Source of the DNA: AC-32 sp963704005
GTDB lineage: Bacteria; Actinomycetota; Thermoleophilia; Gaiellales; Gaiellaceae
NCBI GenBank assembly: GCA_963704005.1
Contig: CAVPGJ010000002.1
Coordinates: 99,830 to 163,829 of the forward strand
DNA: 64,000 nt
Direction of reading: 5' to 3'
Below are positions 8,633-17,223 of this stretch, in pieces. Under the pieces are notes generated by a model that saw nothing but the letters and a program-made list of their open reading frames with translations, searched no databases and was not told the origin of the DNA. Positions within the stretch are counted from its first letter, which is position 1. Every line of letters starts with the position of its first letter. The position numbers were made by a program, and so were the translations under genes.

Positions 8633-9205
8633 ATGAAACGCCTCGTCCTCGCCGCCGTGCTCGCCGGGTTGCTCGTGCCGGCGGCCGCGCTCGCGAAAGA
8701 ACCGTCCGCGGCCTCGATCTCGGGGCCCGGCTTCGACAAGACCCTGAGAGCGCCGGAGAACGACCATTTCACCTCCACCCTGCTCGCCCGCCTCACGGAG
8801 GCCACCGGCTTCTTCCCGGCGGCCGTGGGCCAGTCCCCGAACCCGATGCTGCCGGCCCGCCCGGCCGGGTCGCTCGGCCCGCGCTACACCATCGTCTGGA
8901 CGGTCCCGGTGCCCGGCCACGCGCATCGGGTACGCCAGGACCTCTACCCGTACGCCGAGGGCGGCGCCCTCACGTACATGAAGGCCGGCCAGCCGATCTA
9001 CGAGATGCGGACGGTCGGCGGCTGGTACCGCGCCTACGGCCTGAAGCGGACGCTCGTCGGGCTCGGGCTTCCCGCCCGTCCGGCGCAGGACGCCGAGGGC
9101 TCGAGCATCGCGCTCTTCGCCGGCATCGGCATCCCCGGAGCGCTCGCGCTGACCGCCGCGTTCTTCCTGGTCAGGCGATCGCGGCTTCGCCGAGCAGGGC
9201 CTTGA
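8633..9205 (+). CDS. Exported membrane-anchored protein, unknown
   Basis: 190 residues. A clear signal peptide (MKRLVLAAVLAGLLVPAAALA) and a C-terminal membrane helix followed by Arg residues (from about residue 160) suggest an extracytoplasmic domain anchored by its tail. The middle contains paired Trp/Tyr segments (YTIVWTVP, MRTVGGWYRAYG) without a family I can name. A strong ribosome site, AAAGGAG, stands 7 bases before the ATG. The 3' end overlaps dnaE (opposite strand) by 35 bp. Confidence 0.75.
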   Translation: MKRLVLAAVLAGLLVPAAALAKEPSAASISGPGFDKTLRAPENDHFTSTLLARLTEATGFFPAAVGQSPNPMLPARPAGSLGPRYTIVWTVPVPGHAHRVRQDLYPYAEGGALTYMKAGQPIYEMRTVGGWYRAYGLKRTLVGLGLPARPAQDAEGSSIALFAGIGIPGALALTAAFFLVRRSRLRRAGP

Positions 9206-12200
9206 CCTCGGCGAAGAAGTCGGGCTCCGGCTTGACGCGGAAGTCCGGGCCGAACTCGTAGACGACCGTCCCGGCCGAGACGATCAGGTCGGCCACGACC
9301 CGCTGCTCGCCGGGGAAGTCGCGCAGGACGCCGGCCAGCTCGCGGATCAGCCCGCGGCTGGCGACCCGCGCGTCGATCTTCAGCCGAACCTCTCGCCGCT
9401 CCGGGGTCGCCTCGAAGGCGCGTCACCTCCAGCGCGATCAGCTTCGTCTCGCCCTCCTGCTTGTGGTCGACCCGCGCCTTGACGACGAGCACCGAGTCGG
9501 TCGCGAGCAGCTCGCGCGAGGCCGCGTAGACGGAGTTGAAGACGACCACCTCGGCGCTCCCGAGCACGTCGTCGAGGCGCATGAAGACCATCGGGTCGCC
9601 CTTCTTGGTCGTCAGCTGCTTCAGCGCGGAGACGATCCCGCCGACGGTCACGATCTCGCCGTCGCGGCGGCGCTCGAGCTCGGCCAGCGTCGCGTCGGTC
9701 TTGCGCCGGAGCTGGTCGCGGATCGCCTCGAGCGGGTGCTCGGAGACGTAGAGGCCGAGCGCCTCCTTCTCGAGCCGCAGCAGCTCGTCCTTCTCGAACT
9801 CCTCGGAGCCGATCGGCGGGTGCTCGAGCTTCTCCTCGGTCTCGGCGAAGAGCGAGCTCTGGCCGCGCAGCCGCTCGTCGGAGGCGCGCTGCCCATGTGA
9901 GAGCGCGTGCTCGAGCGCCTCGAGCATCCCGCGCCGCGAGCGCGCCGGTCGAGTCGAGCGCGCCGCACTTGACGAGCGACTCCAGCGCGCGCTTGTTCAC
10001 GACCTGCGGGTCGACGCGCTCGGTGAAGTCCCAGAGCGAGGCGAACGGCCCGCCCTCCTCGCGCGCCGCGACGATCGCCCGCGCGGCCGAGTCGCCGACG
10101 TTCTTGACCGCGTTCAGGCCGAAGCGGATCTTGCCCTCGACGACGGCGAAGTCGCACTCGGAGCCGTTCACGTCCGGCGGCAGCACCTCGATCCCGATCT
10201 CGTGGCAGGCGTTCACGTAGAACGGCACGCGGTCCTTCGTGTTCATGACCGACGAGATCAGCGCGGCCATGTACTCCTTCGGGTGGTGCGCCTTCAGCCA
10301 CGCGGTGCGGTAGGCGATCAGCGCGTAGCAGGCGGCGTGCGCCTTGTTGAAGGAGTAGTCCTGCGACTGCTCCATGTCCTTCCAGAGCTGGTTCGCGACC
10401 GCGGGTGTCGTGTCCGTCTTCGCGCAGCCCTCGAGGAACTTCTCCTTCAGGGACGCCATCAGCTCGTGGATCTTCTTGCCGATCGCCTTGCGCAGGTCGT
10501 CGGCCTCGGCCGGGCGTGAAGCCGGCGAGCTGCTTGGCGATCTCCAGGTACTGCTCCTGATAGATGCAGATTCCGTAGGTGAGGCCCGGTGATCTCCTCG
10601 AGGCGCGGGTCGATGTAGCTGACCTGCTCCTGGCCGTTCTTGCGCCGCGCGTAGACCGGGATGTAGCCCATCGGCCCGGGCCGGTAGAGGGCGACGAGCG
10701 CGATCAGGTCCTCGAACTCGGTCGGCTTCACCTGGCGGAGCGCCTCGCGCATCCCGGACGACTCGAACTGGAAGACGCCGATCGCGTCCGCCTGCGCCAG
10801 CATCTCGTAGGTCTCTCGCGTCGTCGAGCGGGATCTTCGCGATGTCGAGGCCACCGCCGACGAGCTCGACGGCCTTGTCGATCACGTCGAGGTTGCGCAG
10901 GCCGAGGAAGTCCATCTTCAGCAGGCCGAGCGCCTCGACGTCCCACATCCCGAACTGGGTCACGACCTCCTGGTCCGGGCCCTTCTGCTGCAGCGGGACG
11001 ACGTCGGTCAGCGGCCGGTCGGCGATCACGACGCCGGCGGCGTGGATCGAGTCCTGGCGGACGAGGCCCTCGAGCGGCTTCGCCAGGTCGACGATCTCTC
11101 GCGACGAGCGGGTCGGCGTCGTACGCCTGCTTCAGCTCCGCGCCCGGCTTGAGGCAGTCGTCGAGGTAGACCTTCGGCCCTTCCGGGATCAGCTTCGCGA
11201 CCTTGTCGACGGTGCCGTAGGGGACCTCGAGCACGCGGCCGGCGTCGCGGACGGCGGCGCGGGCCATCATCGTCCCGAAGGTGATGATCTGCGCGACGCG
11301 GTCGCGCCCGTACTTCTCGGCGACGTAGTTGATGACGCGGTCGCGGCCGGCGACGGCGAAGTCGATGTCCATGTCCGGCATCGACTTGCGGCCCGGGTTG
11401 AGGAAGCGCTCGAAGAGCAGGCCGTAGCGGATCGGGTCGACGTCGGTGATCTCGAGGCAGTAGGCGGCGAGGGAGCCGGCGGCCGAGCCGCGGCCGGGGC
11501 CGACCGAGACGCCGTTGCGCTTGGCGAAGGCGATGAAGTCCCAGACGATCAGGAAGTAGTCCGCGAAGCCCATCTCCTTGATCGTCTTCAGCTCGAAGCG
11601 GAGGCGCTCCTGGAGCTCCGGTGTCACCCGTTCGTAGCGCTTTTGCAGGCCTTTTTCGCAGAGCTCGACCAGGTAGTCGAACGCGTCTCTGCCGTCCGGG
11701 ACGGGGAAACGCGGGAGCAGGATGTTGCCGAGCTCGAGCGTCGACGTTGCAGCGCTCGGCGACCTCGAGCGTGCGGGCGAGCGCCTCCTCGTAGCCAGGG
11801 AAGTCGGCGGCCATCTCCTCCGGCGACTTGAAGAAGAACTGGTCGGTGTCGAACTTCCAGTGGTTCGGGTTCTTGAGCGAGTCGCCCGACTGGATGCAGA
11901 GCAGCGCCTCGTGCGCCTTCGCGTCCTCGTGCCGCAGGTAGTGGACGTCGCCGGTTGCGACGAGCGGCAGGCCGGCCTCCTCGGCGAGCTTCGCCAGCGG
12001 CGGGTTGATCCGCGCCTGGACGTCGAGACCCGCGTTCTGGATCTCGACGTAGGTCGAGTCGCGGCCGAAGACCTGGGCGAGGCGGTCGAGGTCGGCGCGC
12101 GCGTCGTTGGGCCGGTTCTCCTCGAGCGCCTTGCAGACGCGGCCGGAGAGGCAGCCCGAGAGCGCGACCAGGCCCTTGCGAGTGGCGGTCGAGCAGCTCC

Positions 12201-12558
12201 CAGTCGACGCGCGGCTTGTAGTAGTAGCCCTCGAGGTAGCCGGCCGAGGAGAGCTTGATCAGGTTCCCGTAGCCCTCGTTGTCCTCGGCGAGGAGGGTCA
12301 GGTGCGCGTAGCCCTTCTTCTGGGCGCGGCGGTCGTCGGCGACGTAGACCTCGCAGCCGATCAGCGGCTTGACGCCGTGCCTTGCCCGCCTCGCGGTAGA
12401 GCTCGACCGCGCCGGCGAGGCGAGCCGTGGTCGGTGAGCGCGACCGCCGGCATCTCGAGCTCGGCCGCGCGCGCCGCGAGACCGGGGATGCGGCAGGCGC
12501 CGTCGAGGATCGAGTACTCGGAGTGGACGTGCAGGTGGACGAAGCCGGCTCGAGCCAC
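9171..12558 (-). CDS. dnaE: DNA polymerase III alpha subunit, broken by about ten +1 indels
   Basis: Replicative polymerase. Reading across frames gives an N-terminal PHP domain (HLHVHSEYSILDG from about residue 8), the polymerase core with GPGRGSAAGSLAAYCL and the catalytic PDMDIDF, the finger segment FQFESSGMREAL, the helix-hairpin-helix part and an OB fold (MVFMRLDDVLGS). I located ten single-base insertions (near 9420, 9940, 10515, 10585, 10814, 11098, 11742, 12182, 12381 and 12424). Removing ten bases from 3388 leaves an exact multiple of three (1125 residues), which supports one intact gene with consensus errors. The GTG at 12558 begins the PHP domain. No alternative alpha subunit is in the window. 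Confidence 0.9.
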
Positions 12559-12575
12559 GGGAAGGTCGAGTCTAG

Positions 12576-13181
12576 TCAGGCGGTCAGACGCGTTTCGAGC
12601 GCGTCCACGGAGACGAGCTCGACGCCGTCCGCAACGAGCGCGGAGAGGATGCGCGGCAGCGCCTCCGCGGTCGCCTCGGGCCAGCCGTGCAGGAGCACGA
12701 TCGTGTCCGCCTCGCGCGCGCGGACCCCTTCGAGCACGAGCCGCTCGACCTCGGCGGCGGCGTGCTCCTCGTTCCAGTCCTCGGGGTCGACGTCCCAGCC
12801 GACGTGCCGGTAGCCGAGCTCGCGTATGGCCGCCAGGACGCGCTCGTCGTCCATTCCGGCGCCGAACGGGCAGCGGAACCACGGCTTCGGGTCGACGCCG
12901 GTCGTCTCGCGGATCGTCTCCTCCGCGCGGCGGATGTCGTAGCGGAGCATCCCGTCGTCGAGGCCGCTCAGCGGCGCGTGGAAGTTCGAGTGGTTCGCGA
13001 GCCGGTGGCCGGCCGCTGCTATCCGGCGCGCCTGATCGGGATTCGCGCGCACCCAGCGGCCCTGGAGGAAGAACGTCGCGATCACGCCGCGGTGTGCGAG
13101 CGCGGCGAGTAGCCGGTCCTCGACGCCGGCGGTCGTCGGGCGGCCCGGGAACTCGGTGTCGAAGGTCAGCGCGACCTGCAT
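12576..13181 (-). CDS. Polysaccharide deacetylase (NodB domain)
   Basis: 201 residues. The NodB motifs are present: MT1 LTFDTE at residues 5-10 with the metal Asp, MT2 NHSNFH with the two metal His residues, MT3 around WFRCPFGAG, then GWDVDPEDW and LLHGWPE near the C-terminus. Such enzymes remove N-acetyl groups from peptidoglycan or other beta-linked amino-sugar polymers. No signal peptide is seen, so it may act in the cytoplasm or on precursors. It ends 17 bp before dnaE starts on the same strand. Confidence 0.88.
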   Translation of the reverse strand: MQVALTFDTEFPGRPTTAGVEDRLLAALAHRGVIATFFLQGRWVRANPDQARRIAAAGHRLANHSNFHAPLSGLDDGMLRYDIRRAEETIRETTGVDPKPWFRCPFGAGMDDERVLAAIRELGYRHVGWDVDPEDWNEEHAAAEVERLVLEGVRAREADTIVLLHGWPEATAEALPRILSALVADGVELVSVDALETRLTA

Positions 13182-13408
13182 CTATCGCGCGAGCGTGACA
13201 GCCCCTACGACCTCGGCCGCCGCGCTGCCGCTGGCGACGATCGTCGCGCCTGCAGCCCGCACCCTCGCGGCCGCCTCGACCAGCGCCGGCAGGGTCTCGT
13301 CGGGCGAGGCGATCGTCCAGACCGGGAACATCGAGTCGAGCGCGGCGAGCGGCCCGTGCTGGAGGTCGGTCGAGGTCAGCGGCTTGGCGGCGACGCGCCC
13401 TCGCGCTA
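13182..13408 (-). pseudogene. Fragment of SIS-domain sugar-phosphate protein
   Basis: About 75 residues resembling part of a GlmS-type SIS domain: the segment KPLTSTDLQHGPLAALD is close to the QHGP stretch of glucosamine-6-phosphate synthase-like proteins, followed by ASPDETLPALVEAAARVRAAGA. The N-terminal SIS lobe is missing and the C-terminus stops early (VVGAVTLAR) where the family would continue for about 40 residues. It abuts the deacetylase start directly. It reads as a deletion remnant, not a working gene. Confidence 0.6.
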
Positions 13409-13410
13409 AA

Positions 13411-13671
13411 TCAGAGCTCGCGCGCAAGCTCGGCCGCGACCCGGCTGGCGTCGCTTTCGTCCGGGCGGCGGCGGCGGTGTCTGCGCTGCGGGCGGAGCGG
13501 CGCGTCCTCGAGCCGCGGGGCCGGGTGGCCGCTCTCGACCCGCAGCCGCTCGATGAGCTCCGAGGCGGCCTCACGCGTTTCCGGGAACTCCTCGCCGGCC
13601 CGCTCGCAGAGCGCGGCGGCCAGGGCGTAGACCTGTCGCACGGTTGGCTTTCCGGCCTTCAACGACGCCAT
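13411..13671 (-). CDS. Small Arg-rich protein, unknown
   Basis: 86 residues. The first 55 residues form a helical unit (RQVYALAAALCERAGEEF, then REAASELIERLRVESGH). The rest is an Arg/Pro-rich linker and a short helix. ATG at 13671 is the only sensible start. It is separated from the SIS remnant by 2 bp. Function not recognised. Confidence 0.55.
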   Translation of the reverse strand: MASLKAGKPTVRQVYALAAALCERAGEEFPETREAASELIERLRVESGHPAPRLEDAPLRPQRRHRRRRPDESDASRVAAELAREL

Positions 13672-14098
13672 TGCAGCACAGAACGGCGCGCGAGTGTGTG
13701 ACGCCTCTGCACCGGACCTCTGACGCCCGCCCCAAGCCCCATCGCAACCCGCAACCGTCCGCGAGGCTTTGCCTAACCGGCCGGATTCGGCATCGACCGG
13801 ATCGCCGACGCCGCGGGATCCGATCCGGGGCCTCCGCCTCGAGAACTACGACACCGGGATCCCGCCACACCACCGAAGCTGTCGAGCTGACGCGAGCGGC
13901 GATCGGTCGCGATGGGGCCAACTCGTACCTCTCATTCTCAGGGCGATCATCCGCTGCTCGAGCTCCGCGCTCGGACTGAAGATCGGCGGGACCCGTCCCT
14001 AGCCCCCACCCACCCGGGGATTTCCAGGCTACCGACACCCCCGTGACGGGTGTGTCACGCGGGTGTCGCGGAAGCGTGTCTTTTCTTCCGAGCCCGAG
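13672..14098. other. 427-bp spacer without a convincing gene
   Basis: No reading frame here has family resemblance. It contains one member of the 35-bp repeat pair (13987-14021), a following GTGTCACGCG word at 14052 and a stretch near 13755-13783 that partly matches the two-hairpin repeat family on the minus strand. It seems to be repeat-filled intergenic DNA. Confidence 0.6.
13987..14021. repeat. 35-bp intergenic repeat, copy A
   Basis: CGGGACCCGTCCC followed by AGCCCCCACCC, then CCC and GGGGAT. It matches copy B at 45631-45666 at all but about four positions, and both copies are followed 65-68 bp later by GTGTCACGCG. The larger element may be about 100 bp. Confidence 0.75.
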
Positions 14099-14572
14099 CT
14101 AGCCCGCGCCCATCTCCGCCATCGCGGCCTTGCTGCGCTCCGCCATCTCCTCCTCGGAGAGATCCTCCTTGTGGGTCGCCACCGACCAGGTGTGCCCGAA
14201 CGGATCGGCGAGCGAGCCGAAGCGGTCGCCCCAGAACATGTCCTGCAGCGGCATCTCGACCGTGGCCCCCGCGCGCGTCGCCTGCTCGAAGGTCGCGTCG
14301 CAGTCCTCCACGTACAAGAAGATCGACCCGGTCGGCCCGCCGCGCTCGGACGGCGGCTGCACCGTCGACTGCGGGAACGGGTCCGACAGCATCAGCTTCG
14401 AGTCGCCGATCTGCAGCTCGGCGTGCGCGATCTTCCCGTCCTCCCCGGGCATCCGCAGCACCTCCTCGGCGCCGAACGCCTCCTTGTAGAAGTCGATCGC
14501 CTTCGCAGCGTCCTCGACGGCGAGATACGGCGTCAGGCTGTGGTAGCCCTCCGGAATCGGTTTGACGGCCAC
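14099..14572 (-). CDS. VOC-family (PhnB/glyoxalase-like) protein
   Basis: 157 residues. The vicinal-oxygen-chelate fold shows as two beta-alpha-beta-beta-beta halves: LTPYLAVEDAAKAIDFYKEAFGAEEV at the start and IFLYVEDCDATFEQATRAGA in the middle, then DRFGSLADPFGHTWSVATH. This is the PhnB-like subgroup, commonly of unknown activity. The C-terminal 25 residues are a charged helix rich in Glu and Met. GTG start at 14572. Confidence 0.88.
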   Translation of the reverse strand: MAVKPIPEGYHSLTPYLAVEDAAKAIDFYKEAFGAEEVLRMPGEDGKIAHAELQIGDSKLMLSDPFPQSTVQPPSERGGPTGSIFLYVEDCDATFEQATRAGATVEMPLQDMFWGDRFGSLADPFGHTWSVATHKEDLSEEEMAERSKAAMAEMGAG

Positions 14573-14676
14573 TTGCTCTCCTTCCGGTCGTGGAAACTCG
14601 ACCCCGATTCTAAAGCTCGGTTGACCCCGGTCGCCGCCGACATAGGCCGCAGGATCGCTGAGCGCCGCTTCTCGGG

Positions 14677-15144
14677 CTAGGACGTCAGCTTGCGGAGCAT
14701 TCCCTCGACCCGGTCGAGGCGCTCGTCGAGGCCGTCGAGCCTCGCCGCCAGCCGATCCTCCTCCTCTTTCTCTTCGACGGCCTCCGCCGCGTCGCGCTCC
14801 GCTTCTGCCCGGGCGACGAACGTCGACGTGACCGCCGCGATCGTGACGGTCAGGAAGGCGATGCCCTCGAGCATCACGAGACTGGCGACGAGCCGCCCGA
14901 TCCAGTGCCTAGGCGTGACGTCCCCATAGCCGACCGTCGTCACGGTCTGCAGCGCCCACCACATGCCGACCCAGATGTTCGAGTACTCCTTGTGGTCGAG
15001 CACCCTCATCGCGATGCCGCCGACGACGACGACCACTGCGGTTGCCGTGATGATGACGCCGGCTGCCGTTTGCACCGAGGGCGGCTTGCGCAGGAAGCTC
15101 GTCATCCGCCGCTCGATCGGGTTCGGCCGGGCTACGCGGGGCAT
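14677..15144 (-). CDS. Two-helix potassium channel with coiled-coil tail
   Basis: 155 residues. One membrane helix (residues 28-46), a pore loop with the selectivity filter TVGYGD at about residues 70-75, and a second helix form the Ion_trans_2 channel unit. The cytoplasmic tail (from about 108) is a highly charged coiled coil (EAVEEKEEEDRLAARLDGL) that probably assembles the tetramer. It starts 1 bp after the stop of the YihY-type gene, so the two are co-transcribed. Confidence 0.9.
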   Translation of the reverse strand: MPRVARPNPIERRMTSFLRKPPSVQTAAGVIITATAVVVVVGGIAMRVLDHKEYSNIWVGMWWALQTVTTVGYGDVTPRHWIGRLVASLVMLEGIAFLTVTIAAVTSTFVARAEAERDAAEAVEEKEEEDRLAARLDGLDERLDRVEGMLRKLTS

Positions 15145-15145
15145 G

Positions 15146-16018
15146 TCACGCCGGCACGGCCCGGTGAGCGTTGGCCTGCCGGAGGTCTCGCCGGTGTGCC
15201 AGCGCCGGCGCGAGAGCGGCCGCGAGGATCAGAAGGCTCGCGTAGATCAGGATCCAGAAGAAGAGCGCCATGACGATGCCGAGGCTGCCGTAGTACATCG
15301 AGTACCAGACCAGCCAGTGCCGGAAGAGGAGCGCCGAGAGCAGCCGCAGCCCCACCAGGCCGAGGAGGGTGAAGACCGCTCCCGGAACGACGTCGCGGCG
15401 GGTGACGCGCCGGTGCAGGAGCATGCGCGGCACCCAGACGAAGTACGAGAAGAGAACGAAGAGCCAAACGGGCAGGAGAACCCAGCCGATCCAGCTCGGC
15501 TGCCCGTGCAGAGCTCTCGTCTGGAGGATGAAGACGAGCAGGAATCCGAGCAGGACCACCAGGGTCACGAGGTAGCGGGCCTGGTCGAAGAACTGCGGCT
15601 TGCCGAGATCGATCCGCCAGGCACGGCTGTGGGCGACCTGCAGCACCCGGCCGAAGCCCAGGCCGAAGAACAGAACGTTGAAGACCGCGATCAGGGTCGC
15701 GACGAGCTGGTGCCCGCTCGCTCCGGTGAGGACGGAGTCGAGCATGGTCTTCACGCCGCCCGTGAGGTCGAGGCGACCTGCGAGCCGATCGGCCAGCTTG
15801 GTCGGGTCGTTGTAGACGTAGCCCATCATCACGACCGTGGCCGGGATCACGGTGATGAAGAGGTAGGCGGTCAGCAGGACGGCGAAGAGGCCGCCGTCCG
15901 ATTCCCGGAAGCGGCGGTACCAGCCGATCGTCGCCCCCCGGCGCGTGGCCGGATCCTGGCGGTCGGCCCAATCCTTGCCCCGAACCGCTACCGCGTTTCC
16001 CTTGGCGTAGGCGCCCAT
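15146..16018 (-). CDS. YihY/BrkB-family inner membrane protein
   Basis: 290 residues with about six membrane helices. The family pattern of long hydrophobic segments separated by short loops is visible: FAVLLTAYLFITVIPATVVM near residue 45, then LVATLIAVFNVLFFGLGFGR and, near the end, IVMALFFWILIYASLLILAA. ATG at 16018 is preferred; the frame remains open upstream but that part is not family-like. BrkB-type proteins are of uncertain function despite an old ribonuclease annotation. Upstream partner of the K+ channel. Confidence 0.75.
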   Translation of the reverse strand: MGAYAKGNAVAVRGKDWADRQDPATRRGATIGWYRRFRESDGGLFAVLLTAYLFITVIPATVVMMGYVYNDPTKLADRLAGRLDLTGGVKTMLDSVLTGASGHQLVATLIAVFNVLFFGLGFGRVLQVAHSRAWRIDLGKPQFFDQARYLVTLVVLLGFLLVFILQTRALHGQPSWIGWVLLPVWLFVLFSYFVWVPRMLLHRRVTRRDVVPGAVFTLLGLVGLRLLSALLFRHWLVWYSMYYGSLGIVMALFFWILIYASLLILAAALAPALAHRRDLRQANAHRAVPA

Positions 16019-16293
16019 TCCGACGCGCTTGGCCCTTGCCGGGATCACGAGCCGACAATACGGCGGTTCGAGCCACCGGTCCTCGTCCGTTTGGGATGAC
16101 CCAGGCGAGGCGCCCAGCAGCGACGCCTGTTCGCGCTCCCACGAGAGCGTGACCGGCGGGCCGGCCTCGAGAAACATGTGCGGGAAGAGCGCGAACTGAC
16201 GCCGAATCCAAGCCCCTGCAATCACTGAGACGGGTGCGTCGGGCCGAGCCTCGGACACCGACGCCTATGGGGCAACCAAACCAAGGAGCAATC

Positions 16294-16971
16294 ATGCATC
16301 GCAAACCGCTGGCCGCTCTGGCGGTCTCGGTGACGGCACTGGCTCTCGCGGGCTTCGCGCTCGCGCACAACTGGAGCCCGGTATCCGTCCAACCCGTCTC
16401 GGCGGCGTTCACCGCGACCGTCACGCACATGCACTCCCGCACGTGTGCAGGAGCGGACGGCACCTACACGCTGACGAAAGGCGTGTACACGGGCACGGCG
16501 ACCAGCACCGACGCGCGTGTCAACGGGCCGCTGAAGCTGAGCGCCCAGACCCTCTACAACCCGGCCACGAACCTCGGCACCGTCGACGGCACGTTCTCCG
16601 TCAAGACGGCAAAGGGTCACACCCGGGGCGCGTTCAGCGCGGTCGACACGAACGGCTCGCTTTCGGGCTTCGCCCGCGGCCAGACCAAGGGCGCCCGCGC
16701 GCACCTGGTGGCGAACTTCTCGGGGACATTCGATCCGGCCGGCAGCTTCGACGCCCAGCTCGGCTCGGGGTCGTCGGACGACACCGCCGTCTTCGCCTCC
16801 GGCCGCTGTGGAAAGCACGTCGGGCCGAGCGGGCCTAGCGGCCCGAGCGGGCCGAGTGGCGCCAGTGGGCCGAGTGGCCCGAGCGGCACAACCGGTGTGC
16901 AGGGCCAGCACCACAAGCATCACAAGCACCACGGCCACGGCCACAAACACGGGCACGGTCACAAGCACTAG
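16294..16971 (+). CDS. Secreted protein with collagen-like and His-rich tail
   Basis: 225 residues. A signal peptide (about residues 1-24) is followed by a 150-residue beta-rich domain I do not recognise (two Cys residues, in RTCAGADG and SGRCGKH, could form a disulfide). Then comes a run of Gly-Pro-Ser-Gly collagen-type triplets (about 185-207) and a terminal His/Lys/Gly tail with roughly 14 His in 20 residues. The tail should bind transition metals at the cell surface. Ribosome site AAGGAG is 5 bases before the ATG. A strong inverted repeat follows the stop. Confidence 0.8.
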   Translation: MHRKPLAALAVSVTALALAGFALAHNWSPVSVQPVSAAFTATVTHMHSRTCAGADGTYTLTKGVYTGTATSTDARVNGPLKLSAQTLYNPATNLGTVDGTFSVKTAKGHTRGAFSAVDTNGSLSGFARGQTKGARAHLVANFSGTFDPAGSFDAQLGSGSSDDTAVFASGRCGKHVGPSGPSGPSGPSGASGPSGPSGTTGVQGQHHKHHKHHGHGHKHGHGHKH

Positions 16972-16990
16972 CCCCGCCGTGACGGTTCTG

Positions 16991-17016
16991 CGAAGGGCGC
17001 CCTCAGGCGCCCTTCG
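16991..17016 (+). terminator. Perfect 11-bp inverted repeat after secreted protein gene
   Basis: CGAAGGGCGCC at 16991-17001 pairs with GGCGCCCTTCG at 17006-17016 across a 4-base loop. It begins 20 bp after the stop of the secreted protein gene. No T run follows, so it may be a bidirectional structural terminator. The right arm equals the first bases of the tandem repeat that follows. Confidence 0.65.
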
Positions 17017-17046
17017 TCGTCTGGGGCAGATGCAGAGACTCCGAGA

Positions 17047-17113
17047 CAGTGCGTCGGACGGCCGCACGGGCAAAGCCCGCACGGCCTCTAGGCGGCGCCG
17101 CCAAGTCGGCGCC
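17047..17113 (+). repeat. Two-hairpin dispersed repeat, copy 1
   Basis: Starts CAGTGCGTCGGACGGCCG, has a first stem around GGGC-AAA-GCCC and a second GC-rich stem (GGCGGCGCCGCC, then GTCGGCGCC). Related copies are at 17157-17223, 41633-41688, 44891-44934 (minus), 46219-46290, 46331-46402 and 54898-54952. Confidence 0.75.
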
Positions 17114-17156
17114 TAGGCGCCCTTCGTCGTCTGGGGCAGATGCAGAGACTCCGAGA

Positions 17157-17223
17157 CAGTGCGTCGGACGGCCGCACGGGCAAAGCCCGCACGGCCTCTG
17201 GGCGGCGCCGCCAAGTCGGCGCC
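17157..17223 (+). repeat. Two-hairpin dispersed repeat, copy 2
   Basis: Identical to copy 1 except for one base, displaced by exactly 110 bp through the local tandem duplication. Confidence 0.75.

Noticed and set aside
10842..11831. 329-codon plus-strand frame opposite dnaE
   Set aside because: No family motif; it exists because dnaE has few T/A third bases. dnaE on the other strand is strongly supported.
9171..12558. Programmed frameshifting or inteins in dnaE
   Set aside because: Ten scattered +1 shifts without common slippery sequences or intein motifs do not fit either explanation.
13571..14038. 155-codon minus-strand frame
   Set aside because: It runs through the 35-bp repeat and a GC-rich spacer; no natural-looking sequence pattern.
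16826..16900. Short repeated units suggesting CRISPR or microsatellite
   Set aside because: They are in-frame Gly-Pro-Ser codons in a secreted protein gene; no spacers.
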